Shown here: positions 33,832 through 42,598 of the stretch, piece by piece | Numbering within the stretch: the first letter of the stretch is position 1 | Layout: each line of letters starts with the position of its first letter | Origin: Streptomyces olivochromogenes | GTDB lineage: Bacteria > Actinomycetota > Actinomycetes > Streptomycetales > Streptomycetaceae | Reading direction: 5' to 3' | Assembly (NCBI RefSeq): GCF_001514115.1 | Contig: NZ_KQ948483.1 | Coordinates: 28,831 to 78,091, forward strand | Length of the DNA: 49,261 nt | Program-made: the position numbers and the translations under genes | The notes under the pieces: generated by a model | Databases searched by the model: none | What the model was told of the DNA's origin: nothing | The model's input: only the letters and a program-made list of their open reading frames with translations

Positions 33832-35255
33832 GAAGGCCGCGCCTTTCGTCGCTCAGACCCCGCCGGCTCACCACCATCCGCGGGCGGATCCTCATCGGCG
33901 TCCTCCTGCTGCTGGCCGCCGGCCTCATCGGGAACTCCGTCGCCAGCGCCGTGACCTTGCGCAACTACCTGGATCACCGGGCAGAGGTATCCCTGCGAGC
34001 ATCCGGCGACCGCGTTCACCAGATGCTCTCCGCCGGCCCTCAGACGGTCAACGGAACCCAGCTGTCCGCTCTGATCTCACCCATCCTCGGCATGACCGTC
34101 ATCGGCCCCGACGGCACCGTCGCCGACCAAGCGGGAGACGGCGTACCGAAGGCGATCAACAGCCTGACCGCCGGCCGGCTCGACCAGGTCGTCACCATCA
34201 ATGACGACCCAGCGGTGCCCGACCTGATCGCACTGCGCATCCCCACCAGCGGTCTGACCGTGAAGACCTCCGAGGGGGAGGTGACCGCCTCAGCGGTCAT
34301 CCTCACTGTGCGCACCGACATCGACCGCGTCACCGTCACCGACTTCATCTCCAGCCAAGCCGCCATCGTCGGCATCACTCTCCTCATGGCCTTCGCCACC
34401 GCGCTCCTGATCCTGAAGATCGGTCTGCGGCCGCTGGGCCGTATGGCCAATGCCGCCGACGCCATCGCCTCCGGCGCCCGCGAGGAGCGCCTGCCCACGT
34501 ACGGGGACCGCAGCGAGACCGACCGCCTGGCCGCCGCCGTCAACCACGCCTTCGACGCCCAGGCCCGCGCGGAGGACAACATCCGGGCCTTCGCCGCGGA
34601 CGCCTCCCATGAACTACGCACCCCCCTTGCGACCATCTCCGGCTGGCTCGACCTCTACCACCAGGGCGGCCTCACCACTCCCGCCGAACTCGACCGGGCC
34701 CTGGAACGGGTTGACGGCGAGGCCGGCCGCATGCGCCTGCTCGTCGAGGAACTCTCCCTGCTCGCCCGCCTGGACGCCGGACGCCCCCTGGAATCCGAAC
34801 GGGTCGACCTGCTGCGCCTGGCCACCGATGTCGTCGAAGACGCCGGCGTCGTCGCCCCCGACCGCAGTATCCGGCTGCACGCCGGCGCGCCCGTCCATGT
34901 ACAGGGAGACGCGTCACGACTCCAGCAGGTCCTCAACAACCTCGTCGGCAACGCCATCCAGCACACCCCGGCCGGCACCGCGATCGACGTCTTCCTCGAG
35001 TCGTCCGGCGGCGAGGCCGTCATCCGGGTGACCGACCAGGGGCCCGGGATCGCGCAGCAAGACCTCTCCCGCGTGTTCGACCGGTTCTGGCGGGCCGAGG
35101 CCAGCCGCAGCCGGGCCCGCGGCGGCTCTGGACTCGGCCTGGCCATCGTCCAGGCGGTTGTCCACGCCCACCACGGCACCGTGCGCATCACCTCGCACAC
35201 CCGCTCAGGGACCACCGTCACCGTCACGCTCCCCGCCCTGCCACCACCACGCTGA
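33828..35255 (+). CDS. Sensor histidine kinase
   Basis: 475 aa. Two membrane helices (about 23-45 and 178-200) enclose an outer domain of about 130 residues. HAMP follows, then DHp with ASHELRTPLATISG (His about 261), and an ATPase domain with the N box (NNLVGNAIQHTP), DQGPGIA and GGSGLGLAI. It is the partner of the regulator it overlaps. The signal may be a substrate of the MMPL exporter; that is inference. Confidence 0.95.
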   Translation: MRRPRLSSLRPRRLTTIRGRILIGVLLLLAAGLIGNSVASAVTLRNYLDHRAEVSLRASGDRVHQMLSAGPQTVNGTQLSALISPILGMTVIGPDGTVADQAGDGVPKAINSLTAGRLDQVVTINDDPAVPDLIALRIPTSGLTVKTSEGEVTASAVILTVRTDIDRVTVTDFISSQAAIVGITLLMAFATALLILKIGLRPLGRMANAADAIASGAREERLPTYGDRSETDRLAAAVNHAFDAQARAEDNIRAFAADASHELRTPLATISGWLDLYHQGGLTTPAELDRALERVDGEAGRMRLLVEELSLLARLDAGRPLESERVDLLRLATDVVEDAGVVAPDRSIRLHAGAPVHVQGDASRLQQVLNNLVGNAIQHTPAGTAIDVFLESSGGEAVIRVTDQGPGIAQQDLSRVFDRFWRAEASRSRARGGSGLGLAIVQAVVHAHHGTVRITSHTRSGTTVTVTLPALPPPR

Positions 35256-35331
35256 CCACGTGGAGCACAGGGTGGCCAGGGACGCGTCGAGGCAACCTCC
35301 GGAAAGGAATCAGCAATCAACCCATTGACTG

Positions 35332-35343
35332 TTTGCTATAGCA
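35332..35343. promoter_or_regulatory. GntR operator candidate (site 1)
   Basis: TTTGCTATAGCA contains the perfect palindrome TGCTATAGCA. It is identical to 36143-36154 before the MFS gene. It lies 19 nt before the GntR start, beside TTGACT (35324-35329), so it is fit for autoregulation. Confidence 0.65.
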
Positions 35344-35361
35344 GGAGTCAGTCTGGGCGGC

Positions 35362-36078
35362 ATGACGAAGGACACCCTCGGCCCCATGGAGACGACGTCG
35401 CTGGCCGACCAGGCCTACCGGCGGCTGCGCGAGGCGATCCGCGAGGGCGCCCTGCGGCCGGGCGAGAAGATCACCGAGCGGGACCTCGCGGCTCGCTTGG
35501 GAGTGAGCCCCACCCCGATCCGGGAAGCGCTGCGCCAACTGGTCCACGAGAAGGTCGTCGAGCGGGTCGGCCCGCGCTCGCTGCGGATCGCCGACCACTC
35601 TGCTGCCGCCCGCAGCGAGATCGTCGAGGCCGAGGTGCGCCTGTCCGCCCTGATGGCCCGCCTCGCGGCCCGCCACGCCACAGCCGCCCAGCTGACCGAG
35701 CTCGTCGGCCTCCTGGACCGCGCCGACCATCTGGTTGCCGGGATCGAGCGGACGCTGGCCGACCAGGGGGTCAACGCTCCGGTGGCCGACCAGGTCACCG
35801 CCGTGTTCCGGCTGCTGCGCGAATTCCACCACCACATCGAAGCCTGCGTGGCCAACCCGGTACTGGAGGGCCTGCTGACCCAGGCCCGTGCGTTCAGCGA
35901 CGAGGAACGTCTCGACCTCACCATGAAGCTGGCCCCGGACCGCGCCGAGAGCTTCCGCGCCCGCTACCGCGAGCACCGCGCGCTGCTCGACGCCCTGCTG
36001 GAGCGCGACGAGGACCGCGCCGAACAGCTCGCCGCCGCCCACCACCGCGCCGCACTCGTCGAGCTGTCCACCACCTGA
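35362..36078 (+). CDS. GntR-family regulator (FadR/FCD type)
   Basis: 238 aa; ATG at 35386 is possible. The winged helix is ADQAYRRLREAIREG, GEKITERDLAARLGVSPTPI, REALRQLVHEKVV. An all-helical FCD-like ligand domain follows with metal-type histidines (REFHHHIEA, YREHRALLDALL). The gene lies upstream of, and in the same direction as, the MFS/AtuA operon with which it shares an operator. It likely responds to an acid intermediate of that pathway. Confidence 0.92.
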   Translation: MTKDTLGPMETTSLADQAYRRLREAIREGALRPGEKITERDLAARLGVSPTPIREALRQLVHEKVVERVGPRSLRIADHSAAARSEIVEAEVRLSALMARLAARHATAAQLTELVGLLDRADHLVAGIERTLADQGVNAPVADQVTAVFRLLREFHHHIEACVANPVLEGLLTQARAFSDEERLDLTMKLAPDRAESFRARYREHRALLDALLERDEDRAEQLAAAHHRAALVELSTT

Positions 36079-36092
36079 CCCCCTTCCTTCAG

Positions 36093-36135
36093 TGTCTGCG
36101 CGTCGGCCCCTCGGGAGGTCGCCGACGCGCAGACA
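36093..36135 (+). terminator. Strong hairpin after the GntR gene
   Basis: A perfect 15-bp inverted repeat, TGTCTGCGCGTCGGC (36093-36107) and its inverse at 36121-36135, encloses a 13-nt loop. It separates the regulator transcript from the operon that starts after 36143. Confidence 0.8.
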
Positions 36136-36142
36136 TCACCTT

Positions 36143-36154
36143 TTTGCTATAGCA
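36143..36154. promoter_or_regulatory. GntR operator candidate (site 2)
   Basis: TTTGCTATAGCA again, 18 nt before the MFS start codon and next to CATATGGCATA. The position implies repression of the operon promoter. RBS AGGAG follows at about 36163. Confidence 0.65.
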
Positions 36155-36172
36155 TATGGCATAGGAGCCGCC

Positions 36173-37489
36173 ATGCTGCACGCCAAACCACCCCAGCCCT
36201 CCGCCACACCCGCGCCACCTGCCGCGTTCGAATCCGCCCCCGCGGCCGTACGGCCGGAGCGCATGAGCGGCAGCGCCGTTCTGTGGGTCGCCCTCGCGAT
36301 CTTCGCCCAGGAGTCGGTGTGGAACTTCTACGACGCCCAAGTCCCCGCCCAGCTACGCCACTTCGTGTCGTCCGCCACCGTGATCGGCCTGATCATGGGC
36401 CTGGACACCGGGCTCGGTGTCATCATCCAGCCCTGGATGGGCCTGATCTCCGACCGGCTGGCCCGCCGGCGCCTGGGACGCTGGCCCATCGTGGTGGCCG
36501 GGGCGTGCGTGGCGGCCGTGCCCTTCGCACTGATCCCGTGGGCCACCAGCCTGCCGATGCTCATGCTCTGCATCTTCGCGTTCGGCCTGACCGCCAACTC
36601 CTTCAAAGGCGTCACCGAGACCCTGGTCTCCGACTACGTCGTGCCCGGGCAGCGCGGCAAGGCCCAGGGGTTCATCAAGGCCGGCGTCAGTCTCACCATC
36701 ATCGTCTCGGCCCTCATCAGCCTGCTGGTGGTGGACCACAGCCTCAAAGCCGCCTTCGCCATCCCACCCATCCTGATGATCGTCATGGTGGCCCTGTCCT
36801 ACCGCTTCCTGGGCCGGCGCCACCCCGCAGCGCTGCGCCGCGAAGACACCGGCGACGAAGAAACTGACACGTTCTCCTCGCCATGGGCGGTCCTCAACGA
36901 CCTGATACGGGAACCCAGCCGGACCCGGCTGCTGCTCATGGCCGGCATCTTCTGCTTCGCCGGCATGTGGGCGGCGCTGCGCTCGCTGACCACTCCGTAC
37001 GGCACCGAGGTCCTGGGCATGTCCCGGGGCGCGGCCGGCGGCATCGCGCTGCCCGGCGCGATCGCCTTCCTCATCTGCGTCGTTCCGCTGGCCTACCTCT
37101 CGCACCGGCTCGGCGAACTCCGCATGATCCGTTACGGCATCGCCCTGTTCGTCGCGGGGTTGCTCGTCGGCTTCGCCGATCCCACCCCGGCCTTCACCGC
37201 CGTCTCCGTGGCCATCGCCTCGATCGGCTACGCCGTCTTCTCCGTCAACGGCCTGGTCGCCCTGTGGAGCCTGGCCCCCAACAACCGTGTCCTGGGCGCC
37301 TACACGGGCCTGTACACAGTGGCCTCCGCCTCCGGCATGGCACTGGGCCCCGCTCTGCTCGGCGCCACCGTCGACCTCACCGGCTGGCGCTACATGCTCT
37401 TGAACGCCGCCGCCTTCGGCGCCGTCACCTTCGCCGTCTTCACCCTCGTGGCCCGCCGTGCCAAGCGGCCTCGCACAACTGCTTCCTGA
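36173..37489 (+). CDS. MFS transporter (sugar/organic acid type)
   Basis: 438 aa, 12 predicted helices. The loop 2-3 motif appears as GLISDRLARRRLGRWP. The proline-rich N-terminal tail of about 35 residues is cytoplasmic; ATG at 36264 would remove it. It resembles SLC45/GPH-like MFS members. It is first gene of an operon with the AtuA-like and DUF4387 genes (31 bp and 2 bp gaps), so it likely imports their substrate. The RBS AGGAG is well placed. Confidence 0.88.
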   Translation: MLHAKPPQPSATPAPPAAFESAPAAVRPERMSGSAVLWVALAIFAQESVWNFYDAQVPAQLRHFVSSATVIGLIMGLDTGLGVIIQPWMGLISDRLARRRLGRWPIVVAGACVAAVPFALIPWATSLPMLMLCIFAFGLTANSFKGVTETLVSDYVVPGQRGKAQGFIKAGVSLTIIVSALISLLVVDHSLKAAFAIPPILMIVMVALSYRFLGRRHPAALRREDTGDEETDTFSSPWAVLNDLIREPSRTRLLLMAGIFCFAGMWAALRSLTTPYGTEVLGMSRGAAGGIALPGAIAFLICVVPLAYLSHRLGELRMIRYGIALFVAGLLVGFADPTPAFTAVSVAIASIGYAVFSVNGLVALWSLAPNNRVLGAYTGLYTVASASGMALGPALLGATVDLTGWRYMLLNAAAFGAVTFAVFTLVARRAKRPRTTAS

Positions 37490-37520
37490 CCCTCACCCGT
37501 ACAACAAGAAAGCCGCCCTC

Positions 37521-38882
37521 ATGGACATGCGTATCCTCGCCCCGACCGGAGCGCTCGGCGCCGGATTCGACACCGCCGCCCTGGATCGCGGTGTCGCCGC
37601 CGGCCCGCACGTGATCGCCTGCGACGCCGGCTCCACCGACTCCGGCCCCGCAGCGCTGGGCTCCGGCACCCCCAAGCTCTCCGCCCAGGCCGTCACGCGC
37701 GATCTGCGCCTGCTCCTCCAGGCCCGCGAAACCCTCCAAGTGCCACTGATCATCGGCTCCTGCGGCACCAGCGGACGCGACGACGGCGTCGACTGGGTCG
37801 CCGGCCTGGCCCGAACCATCGCCGCCGAGGACAACCTGCACTTCAAATTCGGCCTCATCTACAGCGACCAACCGGCCGAGCGACTCCAGCACCTGTACGA
37901 CCAGGGCCGCATCCGACCGCTCGCCAACGCCCCCGTCATCGAACGGAAGTTGTTCGAACGCAGCCACACCGTCGCCATGATGGGCGTCGAACCCATCCAG
38001 GAACTCCTGCGCGACGGCTGCGACGTCATCCTGGCCGGACGGGCCAGCGACACCGCCCTGTTCGCCGCCCTGCCCCACCTGAACGGCGCCGACCCCGGCC
38101 TCACCTGGCACATGGCCAAGACCATCGAATGCGGCGCCGCCTGCGCCATCCCGCCCGAGGCCAACGGACTCCTGGTAACCCTGCACGACGACCACTTCGA
38201 CGTCACCACGCTCGCCGAAGGCAGCCGCCTCACCCCGCGCTCAGTCGCCGCCCACACGCTGTACGAGAACGCCGACCCGTTCCACATCACCGAGCCCTCC
38301 GGCACCCTCGACACCACCCACGCCACCTACGAGGCTGTCGACGAACGGACCGTGCGCGTCCGCGGCTCCCGCTACATCAAGGCCGACGGCTACACCAATA
38401 AACTCGAAGGCGCCGAACTCGTCGGCTACCAGACCGTCATCATCGGCGGAGTCCGCGACAAGGTCGTCATCGAGCGCCTCCCCGAGCTCCTGCCCATGGC
38501 CAAGAAGTACTTCGACACCAAGATCCTCGACGTGTTCGACGGCCAGGTCGACCCGGACACCATCGACATCAACTACCGCCTCTACGGCACCGGGACGATC
38601 CTGGCCAGCCCCGAACCCACCCCCCTGCAACCCCAGGAACTCGGCGTACTGATCACCATCACCGCGCCCGACCAGGCAACCGCCCACGCCATCTCCACGT
38701 TCGTCGCCCACGCCTCCTCGCACCTGCCCATCCCCGAGTACGACGGCCTGGTCTCCACCCTCGCCTACCCCTACTCGCCGCCCGAAATGGACCGCGGCCC
38801 GCTCTACCGCTTCACCCTCAACCACGTCGCCACCGGCATCACCCCCACCGAACTGTTCCGCACCACCACCGAAGAGGTCTGA
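37521..38882 (+). CDS. AtuA-family (DUF1446) protein
   Basis: 453 aa from ATG at 37521. The pattern RILAPTGALGAGF, CDAGSTDSGP, IIGSCGTSGRDDGVDW and IECGAACAIPP is that of acyclic terpene utilisation AtuA/DUF1446 proteins. Members act with a small DUF4387 partner in dehydration or hydration steps of acid catabolism; exact chemistry is poorly known. The partner gene follows by 2 bp. It is a soluble protein. Confidence 0.88.
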   Translation: MDMRILAPTGALGAGFDTAALDRGVAAGPHVIACDAGSTDSGPAALGSGTPKLSAQAVTRDLRLLLQARETLQVPLIIGSCGTSGRDDGVDWVAGLARTIAAEDNLHFKFGLIYSDQPAERLQHLYDQGRIRPLANAPVIERKLFERSHTVAMMGVEPIQELLRDGCDVILAGRASDTALFAALPHLNGADPGLTWHMAKTIECGAACAIPPEANGLLVTLHDDHFDVTTLAEGSRLTPRSVAAHTLYENADPFHITEPSGTLDTTHATYEAVDERTVRVRGSRYIKADGYTNKLEGAELVGYQTVIIGGVRDKVVIERLPELLPMAKKYFDTKILDVFDGQVDPDTIDINYRLYGTGTILASPEPTPLQPQELGVLITITAPDQATAHAISTFVAHASSHLPIPEYDGLVSTLAYPYSPPEMDRGPLYRFTLNHVATGITPTELFRTTTEEV

Positions 38883-38884
38883 CC

Positions 38885-39202
38885 ATGGCCACCCTGCTCG
38901 ACTACTGCTCCCTCGTCCGATCCAAGAACGCCGGACCCTTCACCCTCACCTTCGACTTCATGTGCCACGACCAGCACACCTATCAGGCACTCACCAACAC
39001 CGGAATCCTCAACAGGACCCTGTTCGCCGGACTGTTCAACACCACCGAGAACGAGATCCTGGTGGTCAACCACCCCCGCGCCCTCGCGGTCAAAGTCTCC
39101 CTGCCACGCCCCTCAATCCAGGGGGACCTGCACGACAGCGACTGCTACGCCGGCCAGCAGTACGCCCCACTGATGGAACTCCAACTGCCAGAACTCCCGT
39201 GA
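38885..39202 (+). CDS. DUF4387 protein, AtuA partner
   Basis: 105 aa: LLDYCSLVRSKNAGPFTLTFD, FMCHDQHTYQAL, and ending DSDCYAGQQYAPLMEL, the DUF4387 signature. It is nearly always fused to or next to AtuA-like proteins, as here (2-bp gap). It probably completes the active enzyme. Confidence 0.88.
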   Translation: MATLLDYCSLVRSKNAGPFTLTFDFMCHDQHTYQALTNTGILNRTLFAGLFNTTENEILVVNHPRALAVKVSLPRPSIQGDLHDSDCYAGQQYAPLMELQLPELP

Positions 39203-39366
39203 GCCTGTGCATCGTGCGAACAGGCGCGTGCGAGCGAGCAGGCAGCCTGACGGCAGCTGCTGCGAATCCCCGACCGGTCCCGACACACCGACCGATTCCT
39301 TTCGGAGCTGACCCGAGTCTTCATATTCGAGGGCCGGAACGTCCGACCCCGAGGACGGAGACCATC

Positions 39367-39921
39367 ATGCGCAAGCTCATCGCGGGGGCATTCGTCACGC
39401 TTGACGGCGTGGTCCAGGATCCGGGCGGATTCAGCGAGATCGAACGCGGCGGCTGGGCACTGGACTATTTCGACGACACCTCGCGCCAGCGGGCCACCAG
39501 CGTTCTCTTGGCGAGCGACACCTTTCTGCTGGGGCGGGCGACCTTTGAGATCATCGAGAAGGCCTGGTCGGGCAACACCGGGCCGTATGCCGAGGCGATG
39601 AACAACATTCCCAAGCTCGTCGTGACGAGGACGCTGCGCGGCCCGTTGCCCTGGAACGCCATCGCCCTCACCGGCGAAGCGGCGCAGACGGTTGCGAAGC
39701 TCAAGCAGGAGCCCGGCGGCAACATCGTCATGTACGGCAGCTCCACGCTGATGCGAACTCTGCTCCAGCACAATCTGATCGACGAGCTGAACCTCGGCGT
39801 CCACCCCCTTGTCGTCGGCGAGGGAAAGCGGCTCTTCGACAGTGCGCTGCCGGGCTCGCTGCGGTTCGTGGCCGCGACGCCGAGTGCGACAGGAGTCGTC
39901 ACGCTCACCTACGCCCCGTAG
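39367..39921 (+). CDS. Dihydrofolate-reductase-like (RibD_C) protein
   Basis: 184 aa: RKLIAGAFVTLDGVVQDPGG, LLGRATFEIIEKAW, and ending GVHPLVVGEGKRLF. This is the RibD-C/DHFR-fold family of stand-alone NADPH reductases. Its stop TAG overlaps the GTG start of the sigma factor (TAGTG), a pairing seen often with ECF sigma factors in actinobacteria. Confidence 0.88.
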   Translation: MRKLIAGAFVTLDGVVQDPGGFSEIERGGWALDYFDDTSRQRATSVLLASDTFLLGRATFEIIEKAWSGNTGPYAEAMNNIPKLVVTRTLRGPLPWNAIALTGEAAQTVAKLKQEPGGNIVMYGSSTLMRTLLQHNLIDELNLGVHPLVVGEGKRLFDSALPGSLRFVAATPSATGVVTLTYAP

Positions 39922-40847
39922 TGTCGATCGGGATGGGAGATTTCACGACAGACACGGAACCCTACCGGCGTGAGCTGCTGGCGCACTGCTATCGCATGCT
40001 GGGATCGGTGGACGACGCCGAGGACGTGGTCCAGGAGACTTACCTGCGTGCGTGGCGTTCGTATGAGGCGTTCCAGGGCAGGTCGTCGGTGCGCACCTGG
40101 CTCCACCGGATCGCCACCAACGCATGCCTTTCCGCGTTGTCGCACCGCAGTAGACGTTTCCTGCCGTCGGGACTCGGCGGACCCGCCGACGACCCCATGA
40201 CTCCGCCGCTGGCGGCGGGAGCGCAGTGGGTTCAGCCCATTCCCGACTCGATGCTCGACCCGGCGGCGATCGTCGCGTCGCGCGACAGCCTGCGGATCGC
40301 GCTGATCGCCACGCTCCAGGAGTTGCCGGGCCGCCAGCGGGCGGTGTTCATCTTGCGCGACGTCCTGGCGTGGCCGGCGTCGGACGTCGCGCAGGTGATG
40401 GGCAGCAGCACGGCAGCGGTCAAGAGCACGCTGCAGCGCGCGCGTGCGCGGTTGGAACAGGCGCCTCCTGACGTCGAGCAAGCGGTCGAGCCCGGCGAGC
40501 TGAGCGCCGTCCTCGCCCACTACATCGCGGCAGTCGAGGAGGCCGACGGCGCGGCGCTTGAACAGTTGCTGCGTGTCGATGCCAGGGTCGAGGCGACGCC
40601 TTGGCGTACGTGGTTCTCCGGCCGTGCCGCCTGCGTGCCCTATCTCGTGCAGCAGGTCCTGGGCTCGCCGGGCACGTGGCGGTTGCTGCCGACCAGCGCG
40701 AACGGTCAGCCGGCGGCGGTCGGCTACCACGGTGGTCAGGCCTACGGCATCCTCCTGCTCACCGTGACCTCGGCGGGCATCGCGAGAATCAACGCGTTCG
40801 GGGATCCGGGGCTTGTCAAGCGGTTCGGCTTTCCTACGTCCGTGTGA
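39921..40847 (+). CDS. ECF sigma factor with SnoaL-like tail
   Basis: 308 aa from GTG at 39921 (ATG at 39933 possible). Region 2 is YRMLGSVDDAEDVVQETYL, region 4 LPGRQRAVFILRDVLAWPAS and STLQRARARL. The C-terminal third is a SnoaL-like domain (ALEQLLRVDARVEATPW, INAFGDPGLVKRFGFP). This matches the ECF group with built-in regulatory tails and no anti-sigma gene. It is coupled to the DHFR-like gene. Confidence 0.9.
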   Translation: MSIGMGDFTTDTEPYRRELLAHCYRMLGSVDDAEDVVQETYLRAWRSYEAFQGRSSVRTWLHRIATNACLSALSHRSRRFLPSGLGGPADDPMTPPLAAGAQWVQPIPDSMLDPAAIVASRDSLRIALIATLQELPGRQRAVFILRDVLAWPASDVAQVMGSSTAAVKSTLQRARARLEQAPPDVEQAVEPGELSAVLAHYIAAVEEADGAALEQLLRVDARVEATPWRTWFSGRAACVPYLVQQVLGSPGTWRLLPTSANGQPAAVGYHGGQAYGILLLTVTSAGIARINAFGDPGLVKRFGFPTSV

Positions 40848-41333
40848 GCGCGAAGACCCGCAGGTCTTTCGGGGTTGGACCACCACGCCGAAAGATCATG
40901 ATCTACCGCTGGAGTACTGGACCACCGGGAGCGAGCTGGAGATCATCGCGGCATCGTGCCACAGCTTTCAGACACACGAAACCCAAAGTCCAGTGCCGTC
41001 ACCGTCAATGACCTTCCTCGTCGGCCCATACAAGTTAGGACCACCACCACGGCAAACCAATGCGGTCACGGCACCACATCCACCATCCAGGCGCACGCCT
41101 GTTCGTGAGTCCTGCTCAGCCGTTTTTACCAGCCGGTTAGGGTGCGGGAGGCGGCTGTTGCGGCTGAGGCTGAGAGGCGGCGCTTGTTGCGTTGTTCGAG
41201 GCGCGTGGCAGAAGCTTCATGTCGTTTGGGTCGCTCCGGTGCAGCACGAAGACCTTCGCGAGCGCGAGCAGACTCGGGCCACACAGGATGACAGACAACC
41301 GAGGCGTTGAGTCAACGACAGCAACGCCCGCGG
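40848..41333. other. Gene-poor stretch with a solo element end
   Basis: No reliable gene. At 40894-40916 lies GATCATGATCTACCGC..., a copy (two mismatches) of the 24-bp end of the element at 42200-44455, in right-end orientation. The rest is unremarkable. Confidence 0.4.
40894..40916 (+). repeat. Solo copy of the 24-bp element end
   Basis: Same orientation as the right end at 44432-44455, two substitutions. No matching left end was found to the left. Confidence 0.5.
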
Positions 41334-41633
41334 TCAGAAGGGTGATGGAATGACTGCGCCGACGCTCACGTTCACGAAATGTCGACGATGACGCAACCTC
41401 TCCACCTGCGTGGCGGCTTCCTGCTCGATGCGCTGCATCTCACGCTCGTGCTGCAGTTGCAGCCGGAGCCTGGTCTCGTCCGATATCAGAGCCCGCTCAG
41501 CCTTCGCTGCGGAGAGAGCCGACCGGAGTACGTCTGAAGGTACATCAGCCCATTGCGCAGCAAGCCGATGTGCCTCGGCTGTCATGGAGATTTCGAGCGG
41601 ATCAGGGAGGAACTCTGCATCGTCCGTACTCAC
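41334..41633 (-). CDS. Small helical hypothetical protein
   Basis: 99 aa from GTG at 41633, overlapping the previous stop (GTGA). The middle is a charged helix (RLQLQHEREMQRIEQEAA), probably a coiled coil, preceded by an aminoacyl-small domain. It ends abruptly in a hydrophobic VNVSVGAVI, so it may be truncated before a membrane helix. No family is recognised. Confidence 0.5.
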   Translation of the reverse strand: MSTDDAEFLPDPLEISMTAEAHRLAAQWADVPSDVLRSALSAAKAERALISDETRLRLQLQHEREMQRIEQEAATQVERLRHRRHFVNVSVGAVIPSPF

Positions 41634-41905
41634 TCCCGGGTCCCTGCACCGCCACTGTTGCTGGGCTCGTAGTCATCCCTACCAGCCGCTTCCGGAGGCG
41701 GCCCAAGCTTCAGGAACAGTGCGATGAGGTCGTTGTTGACGGCCTCCCGCGCCTCGCGCGCGAGGTGTTGCGCCTCATCTGGATCCAAGGTGCCACTCTG
41801 GCTCAAGGAAGTCAGATCAACCTCTTCAAACTCGTTTGCAGCATCGTCCATGATCCGGGCCACAAGGGCAGCGTGAGAAGCAAGGAGATCATCAAGGGCC
41901 CGCAC
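41630..41905 (-). CDS. Small acidic hypothetical protein
   Basis: 91 aa from GTG at 41905 with GAGGGAG 8 nt upstream. It contains DDLLASHAALVARIMDDAAN and EAQHLAREAREAVNND. The same frame is open backward into the NACHT-like tail (QSGAVYQFRDARLQHHL), so it could instead be the end of that longer protein. It is coupled to the following 99-aa gene. Confidence 0.5.
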   Translation of the reverse strand: MRALDDLLASHAALVARIMDDAANEFEEVDLTSLSQSGTLDPDEAQHLAREAREAVNNDLIALFLKLGPPPEAAGRDDYEPSNSGGAGTRE

Positions 41906-41979
41906 ATCACGGGCTCCCTCGCCCCTCGACGGAACGGATCCAACAGAAGAGTTCGAGAGGACGTCACCGGAGACGGTTA

Positions 41980-42195
41980 GGACATCTGGCTCGCGTCGGC
42001 CAAGGTGGTGTTGGAGTCGAGCATCACGGAATTGGTAGACCGCACCGGACTGGCGCAGGCGCCTCGGCGCTGGGCATCGTCAAGAAATTCGATCAGCGCC
42101 CAGGGCAAACGCCCCGTGAGCGGCAACCAGACACGTGCCGGGGCAACCCACTGCCCCCAGGCCGTCAAGCTGAGCCAAGAACCGAGCGCAAGGGC
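41980..42195 (-). pseudogene. NACHT-like membrane protein, 3' piece
   Basis: ALALGSWLSLTAWGQW, then GRLPWALIEFLDDAQRRG, and after a one-base shift near 42062 LRQSGAVYQFRDARLQHHL. This is the usual end of the large Streptomyces NACHT/membrane-repeat proteins. It joins in frame to the piece at 44460 once the element 42200-44455 and one AAAG copy are removed. Confidence 0.65.
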
Positions 42196-42199
42196 AAAG
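42196..42199 (+). repeat. 4-bp target duplication AAAG (left)
   Basis: AAAG here and at 44456-44459 flank the element. Confidence 0.75.
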
Positions 42200-42304
42200 T
42201 ACTCCAGCCGTAGATCGTGATCACAGATGGGAAGGTCTCCCATCCCGCTAGCCTGGGGTGAGGCCGCCACGTCGGCTTCACCCCGATAGCAGAAAGGGTG
42301 CGTC

Positions 42305-42595
42305 GTGATCCGTCCGGAGCTTGCCGACTTCATTGCTCTGGGTAAACTCCCGTCCGAGGACGATGATGGGCCGGACGAAGCTCTTGAAGCTGCCATCGAC
42401 CATGCCGCAGATCTTCTGGATCGCATCGCACGCCCCGTGAGCGATGAGGAGGCGCACGCTCTGGCGGAGTGCTTCGGCGAGGACGAGTGCTTCGGCGTGG
42501 GCTGGGTTCTCCTGCATCTCATCGAGACGGCTCCTCATGCGCGTGAAGACCAGCCTGAAGCCGCTCGACGATGGCGCGAAGGCCTGACGAGCTAG
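42305..42595 (+). CDS. Small acidic hypothetical protein (passenger)
   Basis: 96 aa: IRPELADFIALGKLPSED, DLLDRIARPVSDEEAHAL, CFGEDECFGVGWVLLHLIE. It resembles an uncharacterised Streptomyces family. It begins about 80 bp inside the left end of the element. Its size and acidity fit immunity-type or regulatory proteins, but nothing proves this. Confidence 0.6.
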   Translation: MIRPELADFIALGKLPSEDDDGPDEALEAAIDHAADLLDRIARPVSDEEAHALAECFGEDECFGVGWVLLHLIETAPHAREDQPEAARRWREGLTS

Positions 42596-42598
42596 TTT

